Shown piece by piece: positions 24,752-36,384 of a DNA stretch of 38,546 bases. The notes under the pieces were generated by a model. That model was not told the origin of the DNA, searched no databases, and was given only the letters and a program-made list of their open reading frames with translations. Numbering within the stretch: the first letter of the stretch is position 1; every line of letters begins with the position of its first letter. The DNA lies in NCBI GenBank assembly GCA_903904685.1, contig CAIVDS010000039.1, forward strand, positions 1 to 38,546, read 5' to 3'. Made by a program: the position numbers and the translations under genes. The stretch is from an uncultured Verrucomicrobiota bacterium (GTDB lineage: Bacteria > Verrucomicrobiota > Verrucomicrobiia > Opitutales > Opitutaceae).

Positions 24752-27058
24752 GTGGCCAACCGATTGATTTGGCGTTTTGACAGGAGAGCTCCTACTCCCT
24801 TGAGCCATCTATACGCAAAACATTTAAGAGACATTCCCCTTTCATGGCGCTGGCGGTTGGGGGTGACGCTTTTGCTCGGACTCGGTCTTGGTTTGGCGAG
24901 CAATTTCCCTCCCCTGCGGCGATTGGAGTGGTTGGCGGAAGATTTGCGTTTACGGCTGCGGGCGCGAGTGGACACGCCTCCGCCCACCGGGAAAATAGTC
25001 CTGCTGGCGATCGATGAGAAGTCGCTTGCAACTCAGGGGCAGTGGCCGTTTACGCGGTCGGTGCATGGTCAGATCATGGAGTGGCTGGGCAAGGCCCCGG
25101 AGGTGAGGCCGGCAGTGATAAGCTGGGACTTTGTTTTCACGGAGGAGACTTATAATCCCGAACTCGACCAGATGTTTTCCGAGCCGCTGGCCAAAGCGGG
25201 TTATCCCATCGTCATGGGGGCATTTTCAACGGTCGCCGCCAAGGGTATCTGGACTCAGGGAAGGCCGGCTCCGCGATTGGGGTTGACCAAGTCGCTTGTG
25301 CTGTCCCCAGCGATGCTCGCGGTGCTGCCGGACTATGGCATCCAGATTCCAATCGTGCCATTGCTGGATGTGACGCGTTTTGCGCTGCTTGACGCCGATG
25401 CCGACGAGGATGGCGTGGTGCGCAAAGTCCCGCTGATGGTGCGCACGGGTGATCGGGTTTTCCCGAGTTTGGTGCTGCAAACGTTGCTTGCCTACTGGAG
25501 GGTCGGGCCCGAGGCGGTGGAGGTGCAGTTGGGGGACGCGGTGATCGTGCGGACTGCGGAGGGGGAGCGACGCGTGCCTGTTGATGAACGGGGATGCTAT
25601 CGCGTAAACTACCGCTATGAGCTGCCCAGCAAGGCATTTCCCGTGGGAATCGAAGCGGTGTCCTATCAGGATACCTATGACGCGCTGGCGCCTTGGGCCT
25701 TGTTCGGCGACAAGAGGCCGGAAATGCCCGTGGCGGGGAAGATCGTGCTCGTGGGTGAAACCGCCGTGGGATTGACCGACATAGGGCCCAGTCCGCTGCG
25801 GGGCGAAAGCCCCAAGGTTCTCGTGCATCTCAACGCGCTCGAGAACATCCTGCGCGGCGATTATCTGCGCTCTGTTCCTTTATGGCCGGGACTGATGGTT
25901 CTGCTGCTGGCGGGCGTGGGAGCGTCGTGGGTGCTCGATCGTTATCAGTTTCGCGTCTATCTGGTGGTCGCGCCGGCTTTGCTCGTCGTGGCAATCACGG
26001 GAGCTTATTTCGCACTGCAACTGGGCAATTTCATGATTCCGCTGGCGACGCCTCTGGTGGCGTTCAATTTGCAGCAGGCGGTGGTGGCGGTCTTGAAAAT
26101 TCGTGAGGAGCAGGCCCAGCGGGAGCGCATCCGGCGGATGTTCGGCGCCTACGTGTCGCCAGAACTCGTGCGGCGCATGGTCGAGGCGCGGGCCGAGCCC
26201 CAGTTGGGCGGACACGAGGACGAGATCACGGCATTCTTCAGCGATATTCAGGGATTCTCGGCGTTTTCCGAGGTGCTGACGCCTGTCGATTTGGTCGAGT
26301 TGCTCAACGAATACCTGGGTGCGATGACCGACATCCTGCAGGAGCGGGGCGGAGCACTCGACAAATACATCGGCGACGCGATCGTCGCGATGTTCGGCGG
26401 GTTGGTGCCGTTGGCGGACCATGCGCGCAAGGCCTGCGAGACGGCGGCGCGCATGCAGTTGCGGCAGGCCGAGCTCCGGACGCAGTGGCAGGCCCAGGGC
26501 GACCGCTGGCCGCCACTCGTCCATGCGATGCGCATGCGCATCGGCCTCAACTCCGGCCGCGTGGTCGTCGGCAACATGGGTTCCAGGCACCGTTTCAACT
26601 ATACGATGATGGGCGATGTGGTGAACCTCGCGGCGCGTTGCGAGAGCGGGGCGAAGCCCTTCGGCGTCTACACGCTCGTGACCGAGGAAACGGTCAAGGC
26701 AGCGCAGGCGGCGGGCTGCGCCTGCGTGTTCCGTGCGCTGGACCGCATCGTGGTGAAAGGGCGAACTCTGCCGGTGGAGGTTTACGAGCTCACCGCGTTG
26801 TCGCCGGCGCATCTGCCGGAAGGCGGAGCACGGTGCCTTGAACTGTTTGCGGCGGGCCGTGCGCACTATCTCAGGCAGGAATGGGCTGAGGCGATGCGCT
26901 GCTTCGAGGAGGCCGCGCCGCTGGAACCGTTGCAACCGGAGCGGGACGCCGGCGTGGAGAAAAATCCGTCGCTGCTGATGCGGGACCGTTGCGAAAAACT
27001 GCAGGCGCATCCTCCGGGCGCGGATTGGGACGGCGTTTACCGGATGACTTCCAAATGA
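24752..27058 (+). CDS. CHASE2-domain class III adenylate/guanylate cyclase
   Basis: In 768-residue numbering the protein has membrane segment 36-50, a periplasmic CHASE2 domain (about 55-372), further membrane segments about 378-395, 400-423 and possibly 427-446, and a class III cyclase domain (about 488-670). Catalytic residues are intact: metal aspartates D498 (FSDIQGF) and D542 (YIGDAIVAMFGG), base-selecting K538 and D622 (MMGDVVN), and transition-state N625/R629. The Lys/Asp pair favours ATP, hence cAMP. A short TPR-like tail follows. The GTG at 24752 is the most upstream start. A TTG at 24800 preceded by AGGAG is also plausible and would leave more room for promoters of the divergent FecR gene. 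The stop overlaps the next gene's start (ATGA). Confidence 0.9.
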   Translation: MANRLIWRFDRRAPTPLSHLYAKHLRDIPLSWRWRLGVTLLLGLGLGLASNFPPLRRLEWLAEDLRLRLRARVDTPPPTGKIVLLAIDEKSLATQGQWPFTRSVHGQIMEWLGKAPEVRPAVISWDFVFTEETYNPELDQMFSEPLAKAGYPIVMGAFSTVAAKGIWTQGRPAPRLGLTKSLVLSPAMLAVLPDYGIQIPIVPLLDVTRFALLDADADEDGVVRKVPLMVRTGDRVFPSLVLQTLLAYWRVGPEAVEVQLGDAVIVRTAEGERRVPVDERGCYRVNYRYELPSKAFPVGIEAVSYQDTYDALAPWALFGDKRPEMPVAGKIVLVGETAVGLTDIGPSPLRGESPKVLVHLNALENILRGDYLRSVPLWPGLMVLLLAGVGASWVLDRYQFRVYLVVAPALLVVAITGAYFALQLGNFMIPLATPLVAFNLQQAVVAVLKIREEQAQRERIRRMFGAYVSPELVRRMVEARAEPQLGGHEDEITAFFSDIQGFSAFSEVLTPVDLVELLNEYLGAMTDILQERGGALDKYIGDAIVAMFGGLVPLADHARKACETAARMQLRQAELRTQWQAQGDRWPPLVHAMRMRIGLNSGRVVVGNMGSRHRFNYTMMGDVVNLAARCESGAKPFGVYTLVTEETVKAAQAAGCACVFRALDRIVVKGRTLPVEVYELTALSPAHLPEGGARCLELFAAGRAHYLRQEWAEAMRCFEEAAPLEPLQPERDAGVEKNPSLLMRDRCEKLQAHPPGADWDGVYRMTSK

Positions 27059-27822
27059 AGATGAGTGTTAAACGCGGGCTTGAAATTGCCGTGCTGGGGG
27101 TGATTTTTTTTGCAGGTGCTGAGGCGAGTTTTGCAGGGACGATGACAATCGGTTTTTCCCAGGGTCAGGTGCTGTTGCGCGAGGCGGACGGAGGGAAAAT
27201 CCAGTTCGCCCGCAAGGGCCGTTCGATTACCGAGGGCGAAACGGTGGTCACCGGCGAGAACGCATTGGCCGAGGTGCGGCCGTCGGCTGGCTTGTGGCGG
27301 CTGGGACGGCGTGCGGTGTTTGCTCCGGGTGCAGACGGCGGCGGGCGGTTGCTCGCGGGGACCGCGTTGGCGGTCGTTCCGACGGGATTGATCTGGCGCG
27401 TGGAAAGCAGTCGCGGCCTGGTGGCCTTGGGCGCGGGCACGTGGATTTTGCAGGCGGTGGACAACGAGGGGCTGAAGTTGATCTGCCTCGACGGACCAGC
27501 CGAGGCGGTTGCGCTTGGAGAGGTCAAGGCCCCCGCGTCCGCACCGATGCGCCGGGTGAAGTTGCGACCGGGCGAACTGGTGTTCCTGTTGCCGGAGGGA
27601 AAGGTGTTCGGTCCGGTGGTGACGATTTTCCTGCAGGAGCTGTTTGCGACCAGCCGGCTGGTGCTGGATTTTCCCGAAGAACTGCCGTCGGCGCGGCGTA
27701 TTAAAAATCTGGCGACCGCTCAGGCGGATCAACTCAAAGGGGTGACCAACGCGCTGGTGGGTGGAGCGGAGGACGCCAAGGGTTTCCAACTCGTGGTGCC
27801 CAAGGCCGACAAAAAGAAATAA
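27055..27822 (+). CDS. small exported FecR-like protein coupled to the cyclase
   Basis: The 255-residue protein has a signal peptide (about 1-27, LEIAVLGVIFFAGAEASFA) and a FecR-like beta domain: IGFSQGQVLLREADGGKIQ, RSITEGETVVTGENALAEV, then LIWRVESSRGLVALGAGTW. A final helical segment precedes a Lys-rich end (PKADKKK). It lacks the long repeats of the divergent FecR protein. Its ATG overlaps the cyclase stop as ATGA, indicating translational coupling, so it is very likely a periplasmic partner of the CHASE2 domain. An ATG six bases later is also possible. It converges with the M16 gene, leaving nine bases and no visible terminator. Confidence 0.75.
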   Translation: MKMSVKRGLEIAVLGVIFFAGAEASFAGTMTIGFSQGQVLLREADGGKIQFARKGRSITEGETVVTGENALAEVRPSAGLWRLGRRAVFAPGADGGGRLLAGTALAVVPTGLIWRVESSRGLVALGAGTWILQAVDNEGLKLICLDGPAEAVALGEVKAPASAPMRRVKLRPGELVFLLPEGKVFGPVVTIFLQELFATSRLVLDFPEELPSARRIKNLATAQADQLKGVTNALVGGAEDAKGFQLVVPKADKKK

Positions 27823-27831
27823 TGGCAGAGC

Positions 27832-29160
27832 TTACTTTGCCGACGTCGGCATGGTGCCGGCCTTGATGAGCACCATGTTTTCCGGATTGAGGCGCTTCTT
27901 GATGACGGCGTTGACCTCGGCGAGCGTCACGGCGTCGAGTTTTTGCGGATACTCGTCGAGCCAAGTGGGGTCATAGCCGCGGTGCACGGCGGCGAGAAGC
28001 GCGCTGGCGAGGCCGTCGGTGGTGGCGAGGCTCACCTTGAAGCTGCCGGAGAGATTCGTCTTGGTGCGCGCCAATTCGGCGGCGGTGACGCCCTGTTCAT
28101 ACCAGAGTTTCAACTCGCGCCGGGTGGACGCGAGGCCCTGTTCGAGCAGCGCGGGGGCGAAATTGGCGATGATGCGCCAGTCGCCGTCGGCGAAGGTGTC
28201 GTTGGCGAGCCTGGATCCGATGCCGTAGGTGAGACCTTCCTTGTCGCGTACGGTGGCCATGAGGCGGCCGGTGAAACCGCTGCCGAGGACGGTGGTGGCG
28301 ACTCGCAGCGGAATAGTGTCGGCATCCGTATACTTCAGGCCGGTGGTCTGGCCGATGATCACGCTGACGTTGGGCTTGTCGGGCATGAACACGCCTTGAT
28401 CGCGATCGGCGTCGGTGGGCGTAGCCTTGGAATAGACGGTCTTGGCAACACCGCCGGTCCAGCCGGCGAAGGTCTTGGCGATTTCGGTCTTAAGGCCGTC
28501 GATGTCGAGATCGCCCACGGCGACGACGGTGAAATCGGCGGGTCCGTAATACTTGGCGTGGAAGGCGCGCAGATCGGCGATGGTGGCGGTGTCGAGCGCG
28601 GCGAGGAACGCCTCGGTCGAGGGCGTGTAGTTGGGATGTCCGGGCGGATAGATCGCCTCGGAGAAGGTTTGGCTGGCGCGATAGCTGGTGCTTTCGAGGG
28701 CGCGCTTGAGTCCGCCCGCGATCTGCTTCTTGAGCTTGGCAAATTCCTCCTCGGAGAAGGCGGGCGAGCGGAGTTGCTCGGCGAGCAGTCCGATGACCAG
28801 CGGCACGTCTTTGCGCAGGCATTTGCCGCTGAACACGACCATCGTGCTGTCCACAGAGAAGGTGAGTTCGGCGCCGACGGCGTCGAGTTTTTGCGCGATG
28901 GCGAATTTGTCCTCGGTGGTCGTTCCCTTGTCCAGCATGCCGCCGACGAGGGTGGGGATGGCGAGGTTATTGGCGGGCGCGAAGCTGTCGCCGGCGGGGA
29001 GCGAACCGCGGAAGGTGACGACGTCGCGCACGCCGGTCTTGTAGGCGATGACGTCGATGCCTGCGATGCGGTTGCGGACGACGTTGGCGGCGATTTGGGC
29101 GTGGGCGATGGTCGCTGCCAAGCTCGCGGCAACGAAAAGGAGAACGCGGGGAAATTTCAT
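27832..29160 (-). CDS. M16 family peptidase-like subunit lacking the zinc motif
   Basis: The 442-residue exported protein (signal peptide about 1-21) has the two-lobed M16/insulinase fold. It has no HxxEH: the expected site reads LAIPTLVGGMLDKG (66-79). The second lobe keeps the conserved GSGFTGRLMATVRDKEGLTYG segment, including R299 and Y312, which in two-subunit M16B proteases are supplied by the non-catalytic subunit to help bind substrate. It starts 12 bases after the stop of the catalytic M16 gene, so the two probably form a heterodimeric periplasmic peptidase. Confidence 0.93.
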   Translation of the reverse strand: MKFPRVLLFVAASLAATIAHAQIAANVVRNRIAGIDVIAYKTGVRDVVTFRGSLPAGDSFAPANNLAIPTLVGGMLDKGTTTEDKFAIAQKLDAVGAELTFSVDSTMVVFSGKCLRKDVPLVIGLLAEQLRSPAFSEEEFAKLKKQIAGGLKRALESTSYRASQTFSEAIYPPGHPNYTPSTEAFLAALDTATIADLRAFHAKYYGPADFTVVAVGDLDIDGLKTEIAKTFAGWTGGVAKTVYSKATPTDADRDQGVFMPDKPNVSVIIGQTTGLKYTDADTIPLRVATTVLGSGFTGRLMATVRDKEGLTYGIGSRLANDTFADGDWRIIANFAPALLEQGLASTRRELKLWYEQGVTAAELARTKTNLSGSFKVSLATTDGLASALLAAVHRGYDPTWLDEYPQKLDAVTLAEVNAVIKKRLNPENMVLIKAGTMPTSAK

Positions 29161-29172
29161 GGCGAAAGCGGC

Positions 29173-30588
29173 TTATTTGGTGATGGGGCCGGGGGCGGTG
29201 ATCGGCATCGGGCGGGGAGCGGGCGAACCATCCGGTGGCAACACGGGGATGAACCATCCGGTGGTGCTTTGATCCTCGTCGAAATAGGTGTTGGCCACGC
29301 GCTTCACGTCATCGGCCGTGACCTTCTTGATGGCCTCGTCGATTGAGACGTAGAGCGTCCAATCGCCGACCGCGATGTATTCATTGAGGTTGCTGGCGAT
29401 TGCGAAAGCGCCGTCGCGGGCGTAGGCCGAGGCGGAAATCAACTGGTTGACGGCGGAGGAGATTTCCGTGGCGGTGACGCCGTCTTTTTTCAGGCTCTCG
29501 ACCTCGCTCATGATCGTCATTTCAACCGGCATGTGTTTCGCGCCGGGGGCGAGGCTCGCGTAGATGATGGCGAGCGAAGGATCGTGGAAGAAACCGACGT
29601 CGGCGCTCACGCTGGTGGTAAGGTTTTTGTCGGTGAGGGCGCGGTAGAGCCGGCTGTTTTTGCCAGAGGTGAGGACGGCTCCGAGAACCTGGAGGGCGGC
29701 GGTATCGGCATGGCGGCCGGAGGGGGTTTTGTAGGCGATGCCGACGACGCCGAGTTGGCCGGCGCGTTTCACGGTGACGCGGCGCGGGCCGCTTTGCGCC
29801 GGCTCCTCGGTGTAGACCTGCGGGATGGGGGCGGGAGCCTTGGGGATGGCGCCGTAGTATTTTTTGACGAGGGCGAGGGCGGCGGCGGGCTCGACGTCGC
29901 CGATGATGGTGACGGTGGCGTTGTCGGGCCAGTAGAAGGTGTCGTAGAACTGCTTCAGCTTTTCGATGGGCACGTTCTCGATGTCGCTGCGCCAGCCGAT
30001 GGTGGAGTGGTGGTAGGGATGGGCGACGTAGGCGGCGGCGGAGATTTCCTTGTCGAGCGCTTGGATGGGGTTGTTCTCGCCGATCTCGAATTCGTTGCGG
30101 ACGACGGTCATCTCGGGGCGGCGGTCGGACTCGCGCAGCCAGAGGTTGCGCATGCGGTCCGCCTCAATGGCGATGTAGTCCTCAAGGTGCTCCTTGCCGA
30201 GGTTGGCGAAGTAGTTGGTGCGGTCGAGCCAGGTGGTGGCGTTGTAAACCGCGCCGACGCGTTCAAGGAGTTGATCGACGCTGTTGCCCTTGGCGCGGTT
30301 GAACTCGGGAGTCCCCTTGAACATCAGGTGTTCGAGCAGGTGGGTCGCGCCGGTGACGCCGAGGCCTTCGTTGCGCGAGCCGACGCGGTAGGTGACCATA
30401 AAGGTGACCACGGGCGCGGAATGCTCGGGCAGGACGAGGACTTGGAGGCCGTTGGCATCGAGGGTGTATTCGGAGATGCCACCGAGGGTTTTGACGTAGG
30501 TGAAGCCGGCGGCTGGTACGGGCGTGTCGGCGGCGTAAAGCCCGAGGGCGGAGAGCAGCGCAAGACTGAACAAGAGGCGGAGTTTCAT
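29173..30588 (-). CDS. M16 family zinc peptidase, catalytic subunit
   Basis: The 471-residue exported protein (signal peptide about 1-20) has the inverted zinc motif HLLEH (83-87) in GATHLLEHLMFKGT, and a downstream IEADRMRNL segment that supplies the third ligand (about E142). Family enzymes degrade peptides and signal-peptide fragments inside a closed chamber. It is first in a two-gene minus-strand operon with the inactive M16 subunit 12 bases downstream. It diverges from the glucosidase gene over 127 bases, in which no clear promoter was found. Confidence 0.95.
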   Translation of the reverse strand: MKLRLLFSLALLSALGLYAADTPVPAAGFTYVKTLGGISEYTLDANGLQVLVLPEHSAPVVTFMVTYRVGSRNEGLGVTGATHLLEHLMFKGTPEFNRAKGNSVDQLLERVGAVYNATTWLDRTNYFANLGKEHLEDYIAIEADRMRNLWLRESDRRPEMTVVRNEFEIGENNPIQALDKEISAAAYVAHPYHHSTIGWRSDIENVPIEKLKQFYDTFYWPDNATVTIIGDVEPAAALALVKKYYGAIPKAPAPIPQVYTEEPAQSGPRRVTVKRAGQLGVVGIAYKTPSGRHADTAALQVLGAVLTSGKNSRLYRALTDKNLTTSVSADVGFFHDPSLAIIYASLAPGAKHMPVEMTIMSEVESLKKDGVTATEISSAVNQLISASAYARDGAFAIASNLNEYIAVGDWTLYVSIDEAIKKVTADDVKRVANTYFDEDQSTTGWFIPVLPPDGSPAPRPMPITAPGPITK

Positions 30589-30715
30589 GAGAGGGTGGAC
30601 GAAGTGTGACCGCAGAATCCGGGAAAGTGTCCATGATACCGCGGGTCAGGCAAGTGCCGTGATTTGCTTTCGGTGGCGTCTGTGATTTGCTGACGGCGGT
30701 TCGGTCTGACTCCCC

Positions 30716-33472
<2,757 letters not shown>

Positions 33473-33818
33473 GGTGACCGTGCCGGCGGCGGATCGCTGG
33501 TCGGTTGGACATGCCTGTAAGCCTTTCTGATAGTCGTTTTCCCCACGGTTCCTGCCGTTGCATCCCTTGTTGGTTTGTGGTCAAACTGGCGTCGCTGGGA
33601 AACGGTCGTTTTCGACTGCTTTCCGGCGTTATCGCCCAAGTCAAAAAAAATCAGCCGCCCGCCCGTTCCGGTTTCGAGAGACCAACCCTTGGCCGCCCGG
33701 TTCCGGATCGAAAGCACGGCTCTCAACCGCAACCACGAACCGTTCAGCGCAGCACCCTCCGGGGGCGACGGAACAGGCAAGCCCCGCCCGGGCGGTTCAC
33801 CTAAAAATGGAGTCTGTC
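33473..33818. other. 346-base leader before the YbaK-type gene, with potential RNA structure
   Basis: No credible coding frame is seen. Near its 3' end GAACCG (33737-33742) can pair with CGGTTC (33793-33798), enclosing smaller GC-rich hairpins such as CCC-TCCG-GGG. A 12-bp perfect palindrome, CCGCCCGGGCGG, lies at 33784-33795. The site is 20-80 bases before the start codon. Whether this is a cis-regulatory RNA or merely GC-rich DNA cannot be told from one sequence. Confidence 0.35.
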
Positions 33819-34292
33819 ATGTCACTCAAAAAAATCCGTGCTTTCCTCGATGCGGAGCACGTTTACTACACGGTGCGCGGCCATCCTCTGGCCTACACCT
33901 CTCCCCGGGTTGCCGCCGTGGCTCATGTTCCAGGACGCGAACTGGCCAAGGTGGTGATCGTCTGGATTGATGGCCGCATGGCCATGGCGGTGTTGCCGTC
34001 CACCCAGCATATCGATCTTGAACACCTGCGCGAGTTGGCCGGTGCCAAGGAGGTTCGTCTGGCGCATGAGGAGGAGTTTGCCACCCGCTTCCCTCGTTGC
34101 GAACTCGGCGCGATGCCGCCCTTCGGCAATCTTTACGGCATGAAAGTCTATGTCGCGGAGGCGCTCACCCATGATGAGGATATTTCCTTCAACGCCTGCA
34201 CCCACACGGAAATCATGACGCTGGCCTATTCCGATTTCGAGCGTCTGGTGCATCCCAAGGTGCTGGGCTTTGGCGAACCGACGCTGGTTTGA
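33819..34292 (+). CDS. YbaK/ProX-type aminoacyl-tRNA deacylase domain protein
   Basis: The 157-residue protein is a single YbaK/EbsC-like domain: FLDAEHVYYTVRGHPLAYTS at the N-terminus, the strand LAKVVIVWIDGRMAMAVLPS, ELAGAKEVRLAHEEEF and the substrate-site stretch CELGAMPPFGNLYGMKVYV. Family members hydrolyse mischarged tRNAs such as Ala- or Cys-tRNA-Pro. Specificity cannot be assigned. The ATG at 33819 (MSLKKIRAF) has a GGAG about 7 bases upstream; the ATG at 33807 would add four residues. It is separated from the glucosidase by a long leader, so it probably has its own promoter. Confidence 0.88.
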   Translation: MSLKKIRAFLDAEHVYYTVRGHPLAYTSPRVAAVAHVPGRELAKVVIVWIDGRMAMAVLPSTQHIDLEHLRELAGAKEVRLAHEEEFATRFPRCELGAMPPFGNLYGMKVYVAEALTHDEDISFNACTHTEIMTLAYSDFERLVHPKVLGFGEPTLV

Positions 34293-34409
34293 AAAACCTG
34301 CCATCGTGCCGTCCGCCGAAGACCGGCCGATGCGGACCGGCCCCTCGCTCCTTTATTTCCAAGGGCGGGGGCGCGGTTGGTTGCGTGCCTTTGCGGGACG
34401 ACCGGGGCG

Positions 34410-35045
34410 TTAGAAACGCAGGGCGGCGTAGATAACCGCCGAGGTGAGCGAGCCGTTTCGGGAGAGATTGTCCTCGTAGGACACGCGCAGGCCGACGCCG
34501 ACCAAGGTGAAATGCAGCGCGGTATCGAGCGTGTAAGTCATGGTATTCAGCCGGTCGGATGAGACGAAGCGGACGGACGGCGTGGTGTGGAGAAACCCGG
34601 GAACGACGGTGATGCCGACGCCCGCGCCGAGGGCATAGCCGGCGTCCCAGCCGTTCTCCGGATTGTAGGCGAGAGTGTTGCTGCGATCCAACGACCCGCC
34701 TGCGCTGACGTAGGGGGTGAGGATGCCGACGACGGATACGTCGAGACGGAGATCGGCGTCGATGTCGTCACGGCGGAATCCTTTTCCATCCGGCGAGGCG
34801 AGGTGGCGGTAGTCGGTGCGCAGGCTCAGGCCCGAGATCAGGAGTTTGCCGAGGTTGAACTTGAGGCTTCCGGCATAACCGGCGAGTTCGGCGTTGCCGC
34901 CGGGTTGTTGCAGCCAGCCGTAGGCGGCGCCGAGTTCGAGGGAGCGACTGGCGGCCGGGTCGTCGGCGCGGAGGGAGGATGCGGTGGCAAAGACCAACGC
35001 GCTGCTGACGAGCGCGGCGAGGCGACGGAGTGTTTTTGAGTTCAT
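34410..35045 (-). CDS. small outer-membrane beta-barrel protein
   Basis: The 211-residue product has a signal peptide (about 1-27, LAALVSSALVFATASSLRA). It then has alternating amphipathic strands (SLELGAAYGWLQQPGG, LLISGLSLRTDYRHL, GYALGAGVGITVVPG) and a C-terminal SAVIYAALRF ending in phenylalanine, the usual Bam signal. It resembles OmpW/OmpA-like 8-stranded barrels in size but no subfamily motif is recognised. The ATG at 35045 starts the signal peptide; the longer open frame upstream is not credible. It lies 132 bases after the aldo/keto reductase stop on the same strand. Confidence 0.8.
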   Translation of the reverse strand: MNSKTLRRLAALVSSALVFATASSLRADDPAASRSLELGAAYGWLQQPGGNAELAGYAGSLKFNLGKLLISGLSLRTDYRHLASPDGKGFRRDDIDADLRLDVSVVGILTPYVSAGGSLDRSNTLAYNPENGWDAGYALGAGVGITVVPGFLHTTPSVRFVSSDRLNTMTYTLDTALHFTLVGVGLRVSYEDNLSRNGSLTSAVIYAALRF

Positions 35046-35177
35046 GGCGGGCTTTGGGGTTAACAGTCGGAAAACTCCGGCCAGCGTGACGCCCCGGGAC
35101 GATGACTGCAAGCGGGACGAAGCGCCTCGTCCGAGGGCGTCCGTCATGGATGCGACCTTGCTCCCGGAAACTTCCGC

Positions 35178-36167
35178 TTACTTGCCGGCATACCAGAACG
35201 CCCGCCGCCAGTTGTGGTGGTGGAGTTTGGCCAGCAGTGCCGGCGGCATGGCGGGCAGGTCGCTCACGGCGCAGTTGGCCTCGGCCTGCGCGGGGTTGCG
35301 GATGCCGGGGATGACCGTGGTGACGGCGGGGTGCGAGAGCACGAACTTGAGCGCGGCCTGCGGCATCGTGTAGCCGGTGCCGACGAGATCCTTTTTGATT
35401 TTGTCGGCGCGCACGACGGCGCGGGCGAGGCGGTCGCCGGCGAAGTAATTGGCGCGGAAATCGTCGACGGGAAACTTCGTGTCGGCGGTGAACTTGCCGG
35501 TGAGCACGCCTTCGTCGAAGGCGACGCGCACGATCACGCCCACGCCGCATTCCTTGGCGACATCGAGCAACTCGGCGGCGGGTTCCTGCTCGAAGATATT
35601 GTAGATGACCTGGACGGAATCGACCCAGCCGCCGCGCATGAGGTCGATGACGCCGTTCTGGTCGTGCTCGGGGGTGGAAATGCCGACGAGGCCCACGAGG
35701 CCTTCCTTCTGGAGCCGGCGGAGAACCTTGAACGGGGTGGGGTTGCGGTTCCAGGCGCGCGTCCACGTGTGGAGCTGGAGCAGGTCGAGCTTGTCGGCGC
35801 CGAGATTGGCGAGACGGGTCGCGATGTTTTCGCGCAGATATTTTTCGGAGTAGCGTTCGTCGGCGATGCAGTAGGGGGAGGGCGGCCAGATGCCGGCGTC
35901 GGGCGGGGTCTTAGTGGCGACAAAAACCTTGCCAACCTTGCCGGCGGCGGCGCGGGCGCGGAGGGTTTCGGCGATGAGTTTCTCGCTGCGGCCATTGCCG
36001 TAGCCGGCGGCGGTGTCGATGAAGTTGCAGCCGAGGTCGAGGGCGCGGTGGAGCGCGGCGAGCGAGGTCGCGTCGTCCTGCGCGCCCCAGGAGCCGCCAA
36101 TGGCCCAGGCGCCGAAGCCGATTTCCGAGCAGTTGAAGGGATGTTTTCCGAAGGGGCGGGTTTTCAT
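35178..36167 (-). CDS. aldo/keto reductase
   Basis: The 329-residue TIM-barrel NADPH-dependent oxidoreductase shows the catalytic tetrad D51 (FIDTAAGYGNG), Y56, K86 (VATKTPP) and H133 (LQLHTW), and the C-terminal cofactor-binding stretch TVIPGIRNPAQAEANC. The family reduces aldehydes and ketones; the natural substrate is unknown. The GWVDSVQVIYNIFEQEPA segment is typical of the YajO/general-stress AKR branch. It diverges from the small helix-turn-helix-like gene over 217 bases. Confidence 0.93.
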   Translation of the reverse strand: MKTRPFGKHPFNCSEIGFGAWAIGGSWGAQDDATSLAALHRALDLGCNFIDTAAGYGNGRSEKLIAETLRARAAAGKVGKVFVATKTPPDAGIWPPSPYCIADERYSEKYLRENIATRLANLGADKLDLLQLHTWTRAWNRNPTPFKVLRRLQKEGLVGLVGISTPEHDQNGVIDLMRGGWVDSVQVIYNIFEQEPAAELLDVAKECGVGVIVRVAFDEGVLTGKFTADTKFPVDDFRANYFAGDRLARAVVRADKIKKDLVGTGYTMPQAALKFVLSHPAVTTVIPGIRNPAQAEANCAVSDLPAMPPALLAKLHHHNWRRAFWYAGK

Positions 36168-36384
36168 GGATGGGGAGGCGGGGGATTTTGCCGAGGCCGA
36201 GTCATTCGAGGGCGGCGGGTTCTGGCAAGTGCGGGTTTCGGGTTGACGCGAGCCGCGCCCGTGATCCTGCGGGACGCTACGAACGCGACAAAATCAACCA
36301 ACAACGGCTCACCTCCGGCCACCTAAACGAAGTACTGAACCATTTTAGCTCGTTATGGTTTCGCGAAATCGCAAAACATGAGGC

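Noticed and set aside
27943-29346. 467-codon plus-strand frame over the M16 pair
   Set aside because: Gly/Glu-rich antisense shadow of two clear peptidase genes.
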